DNA from: a bacterium ADurb.Bin243
Lineage (GTDB): Bacteria > Muiribacteriota > UBA9980
DNA length: 64,000 nt
Assembly: GCA_002069765.1 (NCBI GenBank)
Contig: MWBZ01000003.1
Coordinates: forward strand, 1-64,000
Direction of reading: 5' to 3'
The notes below the pieces were generated by a model, which had not been told where the DNA came from, searched no databases, and saw only the letters and a program-made list of their open reading frames with translations. A program made the position numbers and the translations under genes. Shown here one piece after another: positions 46,728 through 54,614 of this stretch (position 1 is its first letter; every line of letters begins with the position of its first letter).

Positions 46728-47266
46728 AAAACTTCCTCCCGCACTCAATCAATCTATAAAAAAATTATTAACAAATGCAAATGCCCATTACAGGGCCGGT
46801 TTTTAACGTTCGAAAAATATCGCGCCATAAACGGACGCAATATCCCGTCAGAATTTGAGCAAGAATTGAGCCAAAATCATTGAAATTATTGAGTATATGA
46901 GTAGAAATCAAGCGGGAGTAAGAGAAGTTAAGACCGGTAACCTTTTGAATTTAAAATTTATGTATATATATAACAGATAGCGTGTATAAAATTATACAAA
47001 AAGGTCGGCGGTTGCATTTTTATATTTTTTATAAACGGCACGGATGAAAATTCAAAAAATCGTAAGCGCTGTCAATGTTTTTAAAAAGATTTGGGCGGTT
47101 TTGCCGGCTGCGAGGCGAAGCCGAAGCACAAAATAAAATAAAAAGCAAGTGTTAAATTTTTGACAAATGAGGATTTTTATAAAATTCCTATTTAATAATT
47201 AAAAACCTAAAGATTTTCGAACGGCAAAATCAAACGACGGCTTACAAACACCAACTTTTTGAATAA
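46728..47266. other. Upstream region of the giant gene, no gene seen
   Basis: About 540 nt of AT-rich DNA without a convincing ORF. On the minus strand there is a TATAAT-like hexamer (46991-46996) without a good -35, and a TTGACA (47070-47075) without a good -10, so the promoter of the giant gene is not resolved. A long 5' leader is possible. No known riboswitch was recognised. Confidence 0.5.
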
Positions 47267-47295
47267 TTGACTTTACCTTGAAAATCAGGTATAAT
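47267..47295 (+). promoter_or_regulatory. Predicted sigma70-type promoter of the toxin-antitoxin remnant cluster
   Basis: TTGACT (47267-47272) and TATAAT (47290-47295) are 17 nt apart. It would drive the DUF4160/DUF2442 remnants and the DUF433 gene. Confidence 0.75.
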
Positions 47296-47314
47296 GTAAT
47301 GTTAGAGGTGAATT

Positions 47315-47344
47315 ATGCCTGAAATATCGAGATTTTTATGTTAA
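47315..47344 (+). pseudogene. DUF4160 remnant
   Basis: An ATG with a GAGG-type ribosome site begins MPEISRF, the hallmark N-terminus of DUF4160 proteins, but the frame stops after 9 codons. Only this stub remains. DUF4160 genes usually pair with DUF2442 genes, and a DUF2442-like fragment follows directly. Confidence 0.5.
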
Positions 47345-47427
47345 GGCCAAAACTTTTTCAGGTGGCGCCATCCGACGATTATAAAGTAAAACTTTATTAC
47401 GACGAAAGCGAAGCGATTAAAAAATAA
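47338..47427 (+). pseudogene. DUF2442 remnant
   Basis: A 29-codon ORF begins at an ATG overlapping the DUF4160 stub. Its product (MLRPKLFQVAPSDDYK, then VKLYYDESEA) matches the N-terminal strand-turn-strand of DUF2442, where V-x-P-x-DDYK-LxL is typical. It stops before the usual KxFDVxPYL part. It is likely a decayed toxin-antitoxin-type partner. Confidence 0.5.
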
Positions 47428-47468
47428 ATGCCGAAAATTAAAGACAAAGCATAAAGAGGAGACTAATT

Positions 47469-47693
47469 ATGAATTATAAAGAAAGAATAACGGCAAATCC
47501 ATCCGTAATGCTTGGCAAGCCCACAATAAAAGGAACTCGAATCACCGTCGAACTTATATTAAAAAAAATGTCTGAAGGCATGGAAATAAAAGAATTGCTC
47601 GATGCTTATCCAAATATAACCCGGGAGGATGTTTTTGCCGCTCTCGCCTACTGCGCGGAAGTAATGTCTCAGGAGGAATTGCTTGCTTCATAA
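47469..47693 (+). CDS. DUF433 family antitoxin-like protein
   Basis: The 74-residue protein is a complete DUF433 member: ITANPSVMLGKPTIKGTRITVELIL, then GMEIKELLDAYPNITREDVFAALAYC. This small winged-helix-like family is commonly encoded next to a DUF5615 (PIN-like) partner and treated as the antitoxin of that pair. AGAGGAG precedes the ATG. The downstream partner frame is broken, so this gene is an orphan that may persist as a regulator or relic. Confidence 0.88.
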   Translation: MNYKERITANPSVMLGKPTIKGTRITVELILKKMSEGMEIKELLDAYPNITREDVFAALAYCAEVMSQEELLAS

Positions 47694-47829
47694 AATTGTG
47701 GCTGACTAATCGGTCAATTTTAACATAGTAAAATACATAATTGCCGAAAGGTTCGACGTTATTTCGATTCTAAAATTTCATAGCGGAATATCGGATTTAC
47801 AGGTCCTGCAAATTTCTATCGATTTTTAA
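47683..47829 (+). pseudogene. Broken DUF5615 (PIN-like) toxin gene
   Basis: Starting at a TTG (47683) that overlaps the end of the DUF433 gene, with AGGAGG 6 nt upstream, one frame reads LHKIVAD, stop, SVNFNIVKYIIAERFDVIS, ILKFHSGISDLQVLQIS, then stops at 47829. This matches the N-terminal half of DUF5615 proteins (LADExxxxxIVxxLxxxGxDVxxIxExxxGxxDxxVLxxA). The in-frame TAA (47707) replaces the codon after the first conserved Asp, and the C-terminal half is missing. It converges with the 3' end of the ATPase gene by 14 nt. Confidence 0.75.
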
Positions 47830-49147
47830 TAGATAATTCGAGAATCTGGTCGATATAATCCACCAAAAACAAAGGTATATTTACGAGATCGCCATCTTTT
47901 TTAAGATTTTTGAGGGAAAAGCGGACCCTTACTTTGGTTTCAGCTTCATATTTTTGAGCATACACAGCAAGGCTCCGGCTGCTTACATTAACGTCCGATT
48001 TTACTTCTATTGGAATAATGTCGTTATGACGCTGAATGATAAAATCGACCTCCGCCTTTGCTTCCGAAGTCCAATACCCCGGAAGCTCACCATATCTGGA
48101 CACCAGCCCCTGCAAAATAAAATTTTCGCTGAGCGCGCCTTTAAACTCCGTAAAAAGCCTTGCCCCTTCATTGAAAGCGACCGGGGCAAGATTAGATAAC
48201 CTTCTAAGCAGCCCGACATCAACGCTGTAAATCTTAAAAGCCGTTAAATCTTCATAAGCCGATATCGGAAGCCCGGGCTTAGTTACTCTAAATACTTTAT
48301 GGACCATGCCGGCGCTGCAAAGCCAGGTAAGGGCATCTTCGTATTCCCTGGCCCTTGCGCCCTCTTTTATTACGCTGTATAAAAATTTTTTATTTTCTCT
48401 GCTAAGCTGCGAAGGCATGGAGCGCCAGATCAGAGCAAGTCTGGCAATATCTTTTATATCGGCATGTTTTGAAAAATCAAGCTCATAGGCGTCCAATATA
48501 TTTTTAAGGCATGATTGCACGAGAGGCAGATTTTTATCTTCAGCCCAGGCGCGGACCGCCTCGGGCATACCGCCCGTTATAAAAAACATCTTGAGTTTTT
48601 CGAGCAGACGGTTGAAAAATAAATCCGGTATCGGCTCTATCGAATCGATGCTTTTTATGTAATCGGCCAGGTCCCCGTCGCCGTTCGCGTGTAAAAATTC
48701 AGTGAAAGTCATAGGATGAATAGTTAAAAAATCAACTTTACCGACCGGAAAAGAGGACGGCTTCGACAGCGTAATCCCTAAAAGCGAGCCGGCGCAGGCA
48801 ACGTGATATTCCGGGGCGTTTTCGCAGAAATATTTCAACGAATTCAAAGCGTCGTTCGATTCTTGTATTTCGTCAAAAATAATTAAGGTTTCACCTGCGG
48901 TTATCGGCGCGGCGCAGGCCATTGAAAGGTTTTGCAGCAGGCGGTTTACATTTTTCGTTGTTTGAAAAAAGGCCGCCAGTTCTTTTTGCTCGTCAAAATT
49001 AAAATAAGCTATATTTTTGTAGTAAAGCCGGCCGAATTCAAGCAGTATCCATGTTTTACCGGCCTGCCGGACTCCCTTTAAAATAAGCGGTTTTCTGTGC
49101 TTCGATTTTTTCCATTTAAGCAAATCTTCTATAATAAATCGACGCAT
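47816..49147 (-). CDS. AAA ATPase with DUF4143 domain
   Basis: The 443-residue protein has an N-terminal AAA_14 P-loop (GVRQAGKTW near residue 24, Walker B-like IIFDEIQE near 90). The C-terminal DUF4143 domain contains a nuclease-like core, EVDFIIQ followed by IPIEVKSD, resembling the D...ExK arrangement of restriction-endonuclease folds. These ATPases are common, often mobile and poorly understood; links to toxin-antitoxin or defence functions have been proposed. The ATG has AGGAG 4 nt upstream. A near-consensus promoter and an 18-bp perfect inverted repeat lie just before it, suggesting autoregulation or an RNA hairpin in the leader. Confidence 0.88.
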   Translation of the reverse strand: MRRFIIEDLLKWKKSKHRKPLILKGVRQAGKTWILLEFGRLYYKNIAYFNFDEQKELAAFFQTTKNVNRLLQNLSMACAAPITAGETLIIFDEIQESNDALNSLKYFCENAPEYHVACAGSLLGITLSKPSSFPVGKVDFLTIHPMTFTEFLHANGDGDLADYIKSIDSIEPIPDLFFNRLLEKLKMFFITGGMPEAVRAWAEDKNLPLVQSCLKNILDAYELDFSKHADIKDIARLALIWRSMPSQLSRENKKFLYSVIKEGARAREYEDALTWLCSAGMVHKVFRVTKPGLPISAYEDLTAFKIYSVDVGLLRRLSNLAPVAFNEGARLFTEFKGALSENFILQGLVSRYGELPGYWTSEAKAEVDFIIQRHNDIIPIEVKSDVNVSSRSLAVYAQKYEAETKVRVRFSLKNLKKDGDLVNIPLFLVDYIDQILELSIKNR

Positions 49148-49171
49148 AACGCTCCTCTTATTTTCACCAAT

Positions 49172-49213
49172 TAAGTTCGATTTATGTGATTAATTTCACA
49201 TAAATCGAACTTA
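49172..49213. repeat. 18-bp perfect inverted repeat upstream of the ATPase gene
   Basis: The arm TAAGTTCGATTTATGTGA (49172-49189) is repeated in exact inverse at 49196-49213 around a 6-nt loop. It lies at the predicted transcription start, 25 nt before the ATPase ATG. No U tract follows, so an operator or leader hairpin is likelier than a terminator. Confidence 0.8.
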
Positions 49214-49220
49214 TGATGTT

Positions 49221-49249
49221 AATTTAACAAATTTTAAGGGAAAAGTCAA
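49221..49249 (-). promoter_or_regulatory. Predicted promoter of the AAA/DUF4143 gene
   Basis: On the minus strand TTGACT (49244-49249) and TAAATT (49221-49226) are 17 nt apart. The expected start falls at about 49214, the outer edge of the inverted repeat. Confidence 0.5.
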
Positions 49250-49271
49250 GTTTAATATTCCAGCGCGGCCG

Positions 49272-52200
49272 TCACTCGAACATATGCTTGATAGTCCGGT
49301 ATATGTTTCTGCACTCAAAAATATCCCCCGATACCGCTTTTTCTTCAAACTCGATCAACCGTTCGGCCAGATGATGAAATTTCATGCTCCCGGCCGAGCC
49401 TTTAAGCTGGTGCGCGAGCGATTTAACCGTCTTAAAATCGGCGCGGTTCAACGCGTCTTCGATGATTTTTAAATTGAGCGAAAGCGAATTCACATAGTCA
49501 AAAAAAAGGTCGCGGGCGTCGGCGTCTTCGAGGCCGGTTTCATCCCTGAAAGTTTTATAAATTTCATCGAGATCGATTTCAACAGGGCCTTTACCGGCGC
49601 CGTATTTTTCGCAGGCGCGCCTTTGAAGCAGCTCAAAAAACGCTTTAAAATCGATGGGTTTGCTTATATATTCGTCCATTCCGGCGGCGAGGCACTTTTC
49701 ACGGTCGCCGCGCATGGCGTTGGCGGTCATGGCCACGATATAAGGTTTTTTATCTTCGGAAACGCTCGAACGGATCATGCGGGCGCTTTCATACCCGTCC
49801 ATAACCGGCATCTGACAGTCCATAAAGACTATATCGTATTTTTTAGCCGCGCATTTTTCAAACGCCTCTTTTCCGTTGGCGGCGAACTCGAATCTGTAAC
49901 CGCGGCTTTGAAGCATCGCGCCAATGAGCTTTCTGTTTATCTCGTTATCTTCGGCAAGAAGAATGTCGAGTTTTCTGGCAGGGGCTTTTTTTACGGCGCC
50001 GAGGCCGGATGAGCTCAAAACTGAATCTGAACCGCCTGCCGCTTCGACGGTTGAGTTTTTCAAGTGATTTTCCGCAACGCCGGCAGCATCGATAACGGCT
50101 GTTATGAGCGCAGCGGGATCTACCGGCCGCGCAAGGCTGCCGCAAAAACATGTTTCGCAGCCTTTAGAGGGGTCAGCCAGCTCCTGCGCGGAACGTATCG
50201 CGATAATTTTAACTCCGCGGAAACGGCCGATAGAGTTCACTGCCGAAGCCAGTTCGCAAACGGCCGCCCCGTTTATAAAGCCGTCGGCGATTATCAGATT
50301 GAACGGCCTGCTTACCCCGGCTTCGCCCACCAGCGTCACAAGCGCGCGGGCAATGGTATCGGCGGTATGAATTTCGCAGCCTTCGCTTTTAAGTAAGGCC
50401 GCCGCCGCCGCACATCCGTCAGGCTCGCAACCGGCTATAAGTATTTTTGATTTTTTTAGCGACGCGCGGCGCGAATCGAATTCATGGCCGCGCCTTATCA
50501 CCTGAAACCGGGCCGTTAAAATAAAGGTAGATCCCAGGCCTTCGGAGCTTTCGACTTTTATGTCGCCGTTCATCATCCGGGCCAGTTCTTTTGAAATAGC
50601 CAGGCCGAGGCCGGTGCCGCCATATTTTCTGGTGGTGGAGTCGTCGGCCTGGGAAAAAGGCTTGAAAAGATTAGCTATACCATCGGAGGATATGCCTATG
50701 CCGGTATCGCGGACCTCGAAACGAATCAGGGCGGAATCGCCCGAATCTTCCTCCGTAAAAACTTTAACTTCAATAGCGCCGCGGTGAGTGAATTTAACCG
50801 CGTTGGAAATGATATTATTTAATATCTGTTTAAGCCGGGCCGGATCTCCTGCCACTTCATGCGCGACGCCGCGGTCTATTTCCAGCCGCAAAGAAATGTT
50901 TTTGGCGGCTGCTTTAGGCGCGAGCATCGCGGCGGCGTCTTTTACAAGCCCGGGAAGGTCGAAATTTATAATTTCCATAGAAAGCTTTCCCGCTTCGATT
51001 TTTGAAAAGTCGAGAATGTCGTTGATAAGATATAAAAGCAGCTCGGAAGACGTATGGGCCTGCCTCACGAATTCCCGCTGAACGGGCGTAAGTTCCGATT
51101 CTTCAAGCAGGTCCAGGAAACCTAGAACCCCGTTCATAGGCGTTCTTATTTCGTGAGACATATTGGCGAGAAATCTTCCTTTAGCCACGTTCGCGCTTTC
51201 GGCCTTTTCTCTGGCGCGGGCCATTTCGGTTTCGGCGATGCCTCTTTCGATAGCACGGGATATGGAAACGGAAAACGCTTTTAGGATAGACACTTCGGAG
51301 CTTCGCCATTCCCTCTCGGTTTTGCAGTCGTCAAAACCTACGAATCCCCAGAATTTTTCATCTACCATGATCGGCAGGATAAAAACCGACCTTATTTGCT
51401 GCGCGGCGAGAATTTCTTTCAACTGTCCGTCTTTTAAAGCGCTTATTACGGCGGTGAATGGCTCGTTATTTTTTAACGGCTCGACGAATTCTTTTATCGC
51501 GTCGAAAGGAAGGCCCTGAAGCTCGGGATTATCTATCTGGGGATTTTCGGCGCCGGAATTCCACTCAAAAGATTGGCTGGTGTAGCCATTACCTTCGTAG
51601 TCGTAAGCGTTTTCAAATAAATAAACCCTGTCGACCTCGGCCGCGTTTCCGAGAATAGGAAGCGCTCTGGATATGGCCGATTTGAAGTCGCGATTTTCGA
51701 GAAGCTCGCTGGTAGCTAAAGCAATGGCTTCGAGCATTTTTTCTTTATGGGCAAGTTCGCGTTCCGCGAGCTTGCGGTAGGTTATGTCGGTGTGAGTGCC
51801 TATGATGCGCCCGGGCTTTCCATCCGCCGTCCTGGATATCACCTTGCCCCGGTCTAGTATCCAGATATAACTCCCGTCTTTTGCCAGGACCCGGTGCTCG
51901 TTACGGTAATATTCGGTTTCACCGTTCAGATGAGCGTTTAAATCGCGGTAAACGTCTTTCAGATCGTCAGGATGAACGCGCTTTTCCCACTCGTCAAGCG
52001 ACGCGGTTATTTCGTGCTCTTCGAAGCCGAGCATTTTTTTCCACTGCTTCGAAAAAAACACCTCGTTTGTAACCGCGTTCCAGTCCCATACGCCGTCGCC
52101 GCTTCCCTGCAGGGCGAAATCCCAGCGCTGTTCGCTTTCGTAAAGCGCGGTGCGCATCTCTCGCTCATCGGAAATATCTTTGCTGATAATAAAAAGCGCC

Positions 52201-52553
52201 GGGCGCGAACGCCAAAAATTTTTCATGACGCGAGTTTCTACGGGAATTTCCGCTCCGGCCGAAGTCAGAAGCGGAAACGGACAATATTGCCGGCTTCCTT
52301 CGAACATTTCTTTTATAAAAAGCGCAGCGTCGTTTCTGAACCTTTCTGGATGTATTTCATATACGCTTTTGCCGGCGATATCTTTAAACTCATAACCGAG
52401 CACGGAAAGCGCCGAATCGTTGGCGAATAAAAGCCCGGCATTTTCGTCGAGTATAAAAACATAGTCAGTATAAAAGTTTAAAAATTTAATTAAAAATTCT
52501 TCGGATGCGTCGTTGCAGAAAAACGAACCGCCGCCGGCAACAAGATCGGCCAT
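49272..52553 (-). CDS. Cytosolic hybrid histidine kinase (PAS-PAS-GAF-HisKA-HATPase-REC-REC-Hpt)
   Basis: The 1,093-residue protein has no membrane segment. In order: PAS (~20-130), PAS_3 with the VWDWN and HPDD motifs (~137-267), GAF (~276-440), HisKA with MSHEIRTPMNG (His near 465), HATPase with the NNIISNAVKFT N box, DTGIGIS and GTGLGLAI. A degenerate receiver (~690-815), a canonical receiver with LLAEDN and FMDCQMPVMDG (Asp near 912) and an Hpt domain with AHQLKGSAGS (His near 1047) follow. It is a self-contained phosphorelay of the BarA/ArcB type sensing a cytoplasmic cue. The first receiver lacks the acidic pair (LIAGCEPDG) and the conserved Lys (ARPVDP), so it is probably inactive. The ATG has GGAGG upstream. 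No output regulator is adjacent. Confidence 0.93.
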   Translation of the reverse strand: MADLVAGGGSFFCNDASEEFLIKFLNFYTDYVFILDENAGLLFANDSALSVLGYEFKDIAGKSVYEIHPERFRNDAALFIKEMFEGSRQYCPFPLLTSAGAEIPVETRVMKNFWRSRPALFIISKDISDEREMRTALYESEQRWDFALQGSGDGVWDWNAVTNEVFFSKQWKKMLGFEEHEITASLDEWEKRVHPDDLKDVYRDLNAHLNGETEYYRNEHRVLAKDGSYIWILDRGKVISRTADGKPGRIIGTHTDITYRKLAERELAHKEKMLEAIALATSELLENRDFKSAISRALPILGNAAEVDRVYLFENAYDYEGNGYTSQSFEWNSGAENPQIDNPELQGLPFDAIKEFVEPLKNNEPFTAVISALKDGQLKEILAAQQIRSVFILPIMVDEKFWGFVGFDDCKTEREWRSSEVSILKAFSVSISRAIERGIAETEMARAREKAESANVAKGRFLANMSHEIRTPMNGVLGFLDLLEESELTPVQREFVRQAHTSSELLLYLINDILDFSKIEAGKLSMEIINFDLPGLVKDAAAMLAPKAAAKNISLRLEIDRGVAHEVAGDPARLKQILNNIISNAVKFTHRGAIEVKVFTEEDSGDSALIRFEVRDTGIGISSDGIANLFKPFSQADDSTTRKYGGTGLGLAISKELARMMNGDIKVESSEGLGSTFILTARFQVIRRGHEFDSRRASLKKSKILIAGCEPDGCAAAAALLKSEGCEIHTADTIARALVTLVGEAGVSRPFNLIIADGFINGAAVCELASAVNSIGRFRGVKIIAIRSAQELADPSKGCETCFCGSLARPVDPAALITAVIDAAGVAENHLKNSTVEAAGGSDSVLSSSGLGAVKKAPARKLDILLAEDNEINRKLIGAMLQSRGYRFEFAANGKEAFEKCAAKKYDIVFMDCQMPVMDGYESARMIRSSVSEDKKPYIVAMTANAMRGDREKCLAAGMDEYISKPIDFKAFFELLQRRACEKYGAGKGPVEIDLDEIYKTFRDETGLEDADARDLFFDYVNSLSLNLKIIEDALNRADFKTVKSLAHQLKGSAGSMKFHHLAERLIEFEEKAVSGDIFECRNIYRTIKHMFE

Positions 52554-52598
52554 ATATCCTCCACGAAAATAACCTTATTATCAATAACCGCACTCATC

Positions 52599-52627
52599 AT
52601 AATAACATTTTTATTTTACATTGACAA
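52599..52627 (-). promoter_or_regulatory. Predicted promoter of the hybrid kinase gene
   Basis: On the minus strand TTGTCA (52622-52627) and TATTAT (52599-52604) are 17 nt apart, with TGn before the -10. Its -35 overlaps the -35 of the divergent DUF454 promoter. Confidence 0.6.
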
Positions 52628-52649
52628 GTCAAATTAAAAGTGTTATCAT
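52621..52649 (+). promoter_or_regulatory. Predicted promoter of the DUF454-methyltransferase operon
   Basis: TTGACA (52621-52626) and TATCAT (52644-52649) are 17 nt apart with an extended -10 (TGTTATCAT). The leader to the ATG at 52697 is about 40 nt. Confidence 0.7.
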
Positions 52650-52696
52650 AATTTTTATTATATCTTGAAAAACTATGAATTCAGAATGATTTACCG

Positions 52697-53068
52697 ATGC
52701 TCAACCCGATAAAAAAATATCTGCTGATTACGGGCGGATTGATATCGACCGCGCTCGCGGTTATAGGAATCTTTCTTCCGCTGCTTCCGACCACGCCTTT
52801 TTTGCTTCTGGCGGCGGCCTGTTTCGTGCGCAGTTCGGATTCGCTTTACCAGAGGCTTATGACGCACAGAATATTCGGAGAATATATTAAAAACTACACC
52901 GAACGGCGCGCGATCGCATTAAAAACAAAAATTACGGCGCTGACTTTTTTATGGCTAACCATTAGCTATTCGGCATTTTTTGTAGTCAAGATATTTTACG
53001 TTAAGCTTGCGTTGTTAATAATAGCGGTATGCGTAACGTGGCATATATTGAGCTTTAAAACTATTTAA
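52697..53068 (+). CDS. DUF454 (YbaN-like) inner membrane protein
   Basis: The 123-residue protein matches DUF454: an N-terminal helix ending IGIFLPLLPTTPFLLLAAACF, the RSSDSLYQRLMTHRIFG block, a cytosolic YIKNYTERRAI segment and two closely spaced C-terminal helices. The PLLPTTPF motif is diagnostic of the family. Its function is unknown; members occur in many bacteria and often sit near transport or redox genes. It is followed after 14 nt by a methyltransferase gene and probably cotranscribed with it. Confidence 0.9.
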   Translation: MLNPIKKYLLITGGLISTALAVIGIFLPLLPTTPFLLLAAACFVRSSDSLYQRLMTHRIFGEYIKNYTERRAIALKTKITALTFLWLTISYSAFFVVKIFYVKLALLIIAVCVTWHILSFKTI

Positions 53069-53082
53069 TTAAAGGGATTTTT

Positions 53083-53850
53083 ATGAAAACGCAAAAAGAA
53101 CTCTGGGAAGAAAAATCGAAAACGTTTCCGGTTTACGACGAAAGCGACGCCGAAGACATTGAATTTATAAAAAAAGTCATCGGCACGGCCTGCGAAAACG
53201 GGCCCGACGTAAAAGGCAAATCGATAATAGACATCGGCTGCGGCACGGGCCGCCACACGCTCACGCTCGCGCGGAAGGCCGCAAGCGTTCACGGCGTGGA
53301 TATTTCCGAAGACATGGTCCGCGTGCTCAAAAACACCCGCGACAAATACGGCTTTAAAAACGTAACGGCCGAAACTATGGACTGGAAAGAAACCTGCATA
53401 GAAAAAACGGGATGGCTTAAAAAATTCGATATCGCATGGGCCGCTATGACCGGCGCGATAAACACGGCGGAAGACGTCGAAAGAATGAATATGTGCGCGC
53501 GCGAATGGGCCGTTTGCATAGCCTGGGGCCGCAAACGTGAAAACCCTGTACTGCAGGAAGTATTTACCGCCCACGGCGCCGAATTGAAGCTTCCGCCCGG
53601 TCTCGGAGAGATAAAAATCGCTCTGGACGCGCTCGCCATAGCTCCCCGCATAGATTATATAGAAAATTCCTGGAGTTTCGAAGGGAGCCGGGAAGAAGCC
53701 GCCGCCGATTTGATCTGGCACCTCAAAATGAGCCGGATCGAGCCTGACGAAAAAAAAGTTTACGCCATAGTTGATCAAAATAATAAAAACGGAATATACG
53801 GGCACTCCACCGTCATGGAAATGGCCGTTATAAGGTGGAAAATTAAATAA
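53083..53850 (+). CDS. Class I SAM-dependent methyltransferase
   Basis: The 255-residue protein has the class I Rossmann motif I IIDIGCGTGRHTLTLA (about 48-63), an acidic end of strand 2 (VHGVDIS), and a motif II/III region around WKETC and FDIAWAAM. The substrate is not evident. It lies behind DUF454 and ends 10 nt from the convergent end of the iron-type ABC transporter operon. A second methyltransferase lies beyond that operon, so both may modify the transported ligand or a corrinoid/tetrapyrrole-like compound. That link is inference. A long antisense ORF covers the same stretch but shows no family features. Confidence 0.88.
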   Translation: MKTQKELWEEKSKTFPVYDESDAEDIEFIKKVIGTACENGPDVKGKSIIDIGCGTGRHTLTLARKAASVHGVDISEDMVRVLKNTRDKYGFKNVTAETMDWKETCIEKTGWLKKFDIAWAAMTGAINTAEDVERMNMCAREWAVCIAWGRKRENPVLQEVFTAHGAELKLPPGLGEIKIALDALAIAPRIDYIENSWSFEGSREEAAADLIWHLKMSRIEPDEKKVYAIVDQNNKNGIYGHSTVMEMAVIRWKIK

Positions 53851-53860
53851 TTATAAACGG

Positions 53861-54613
53861 TTAGTTTATCGCGATTATTTTTCCGCCGTCGATATCGTAT
53901 ATTTTCGAATCGACCGAATACAGCGAATCTATATTTTCTTTGGTCACGGCCAATATATTAGAATCCGCGAATATTTCTCCGCTTTTGATCATAACGAATT
54001 TAGCCGCATACTTCACCGCCAGGTTCATGTCGTGAATGGCCGCGATCGTTATTATATTCAATTTTTCCGTTATATTTTTTATCAATTTCATCATCTCGAC
54101 CTGGTTTTTCAGGTCGAGATGATTGGTGGGCTCGTCGAGCAGCAGCACTTTCGGCTCCTGCGCCAGAGAGCGAGCCAGAACCACCTTCTGCAGCTCGCCG
54201 CCGCTTAAATTATCGCAGCGTTTCAAAGCTATATCTGATATCGAAGTAAGATGAATCGCTTCCTCAGTTTTTTCGAGGTCCCTTTTACAGGCGCGAAAAT
54301 TCATGTGCCGCTTACGGCCGAGGAGCACTGCATCGAAAACGCTGCACGGCGGAGGCGCCTGCGCCTGCGGCATATATGCGGTCAATCCTTCGCGGTGCGG
54401 CGAGCATCTTAAGCCGCCGGGACCTTCGCCTTTATAGCGGATGGTCCCGGCTTGCGGCGCCAGCACGCCCGCGGCGCATTTTAAAAGAGTGGATTTTCCG
54501 CAGCCGTTAGGGCCAAGAAGCGCGCATACTTCGCCGGACGGCGCGCTAAAGGTGATATTTTTAAGCACGTCGACGCGCGAATAGCTGAAGAATAATCCTT
54601 CGAAAACGAGCAT
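53861..54613 (-). CDS. Iron/chelate ABC transporter ATP-binding protein (FecE/BtuD type)
   Basis: The 250-residue ATPase has Walker A GPNGCGKST, the Q-loop region YMPQAQAPPP, signature LSGGELQK, Walker B VLLLDEPT and the H-loop IAAIHDMN. It belongs to the FecE/BtuD/HmuV class serving iron-siderophore, heme and cobalamin importers. The ATG at 54611-54613 is chosen over an upstream extension because it follows the permease stop by 1 nt and has a GGGGGA ribosome site. It would energise import through the permease encoded just upstream. Substrate is not determined. Confidence 0.93.
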   Translation of the reverse strand: MLVFEGLFFSYSRVDVLKNITFSAPSGEVCALLGPNGCGKSTLLKCAAGVLAPQAGTIRYKGEGPGGLRCSPHREGLTAYMPQAQAPPPCSVFDAVLLGRKRHMNFRACKRDLEKTEEAIHLTSISDIALKRCDNLSGGELQKVVLARSLAQEPKVLLLDEPTNHLDLKNQVEMMKLIKNITEKLNIITIAAIHDMNLAVKYAAKFVMIKSGEIFADSNILAVTKENIDSLYSVDSKIYDIDGGKIIAIN

Positions 54614-54614
54614 T

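Noticed and set aside
9795-46727. Possibility that the giant ORF encodes a non-ribosomal peptide or polyketide synthase
   Set aside because: No adenylation, condensation, ketosynthase or carrier motifs are present; all recognised parts are extracellular beta-rich domains.
46783-46805. GCCC-GGGC hairpin followed by T residues before the giant gene
   Set aside because: The stem is only 4 bp and would be on the wrong strand for the giant gene; too weak to call.
46833-46840. GGACGCAA, resembling the core of a c-di-GMP (GEMM) riboswitch
   Set aside because: It points away from the giant gene, no gene follows closely on the plus strand and the flanking GEMM elements are missing.
53065-53805. Long minus-strand ORF (246 codons) over the methyltransferase gene
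   Set aside because: It is antisense to a gene with clear methyltransferase motifs and has no recognisable domain or ribosome site; codon bias explains it.
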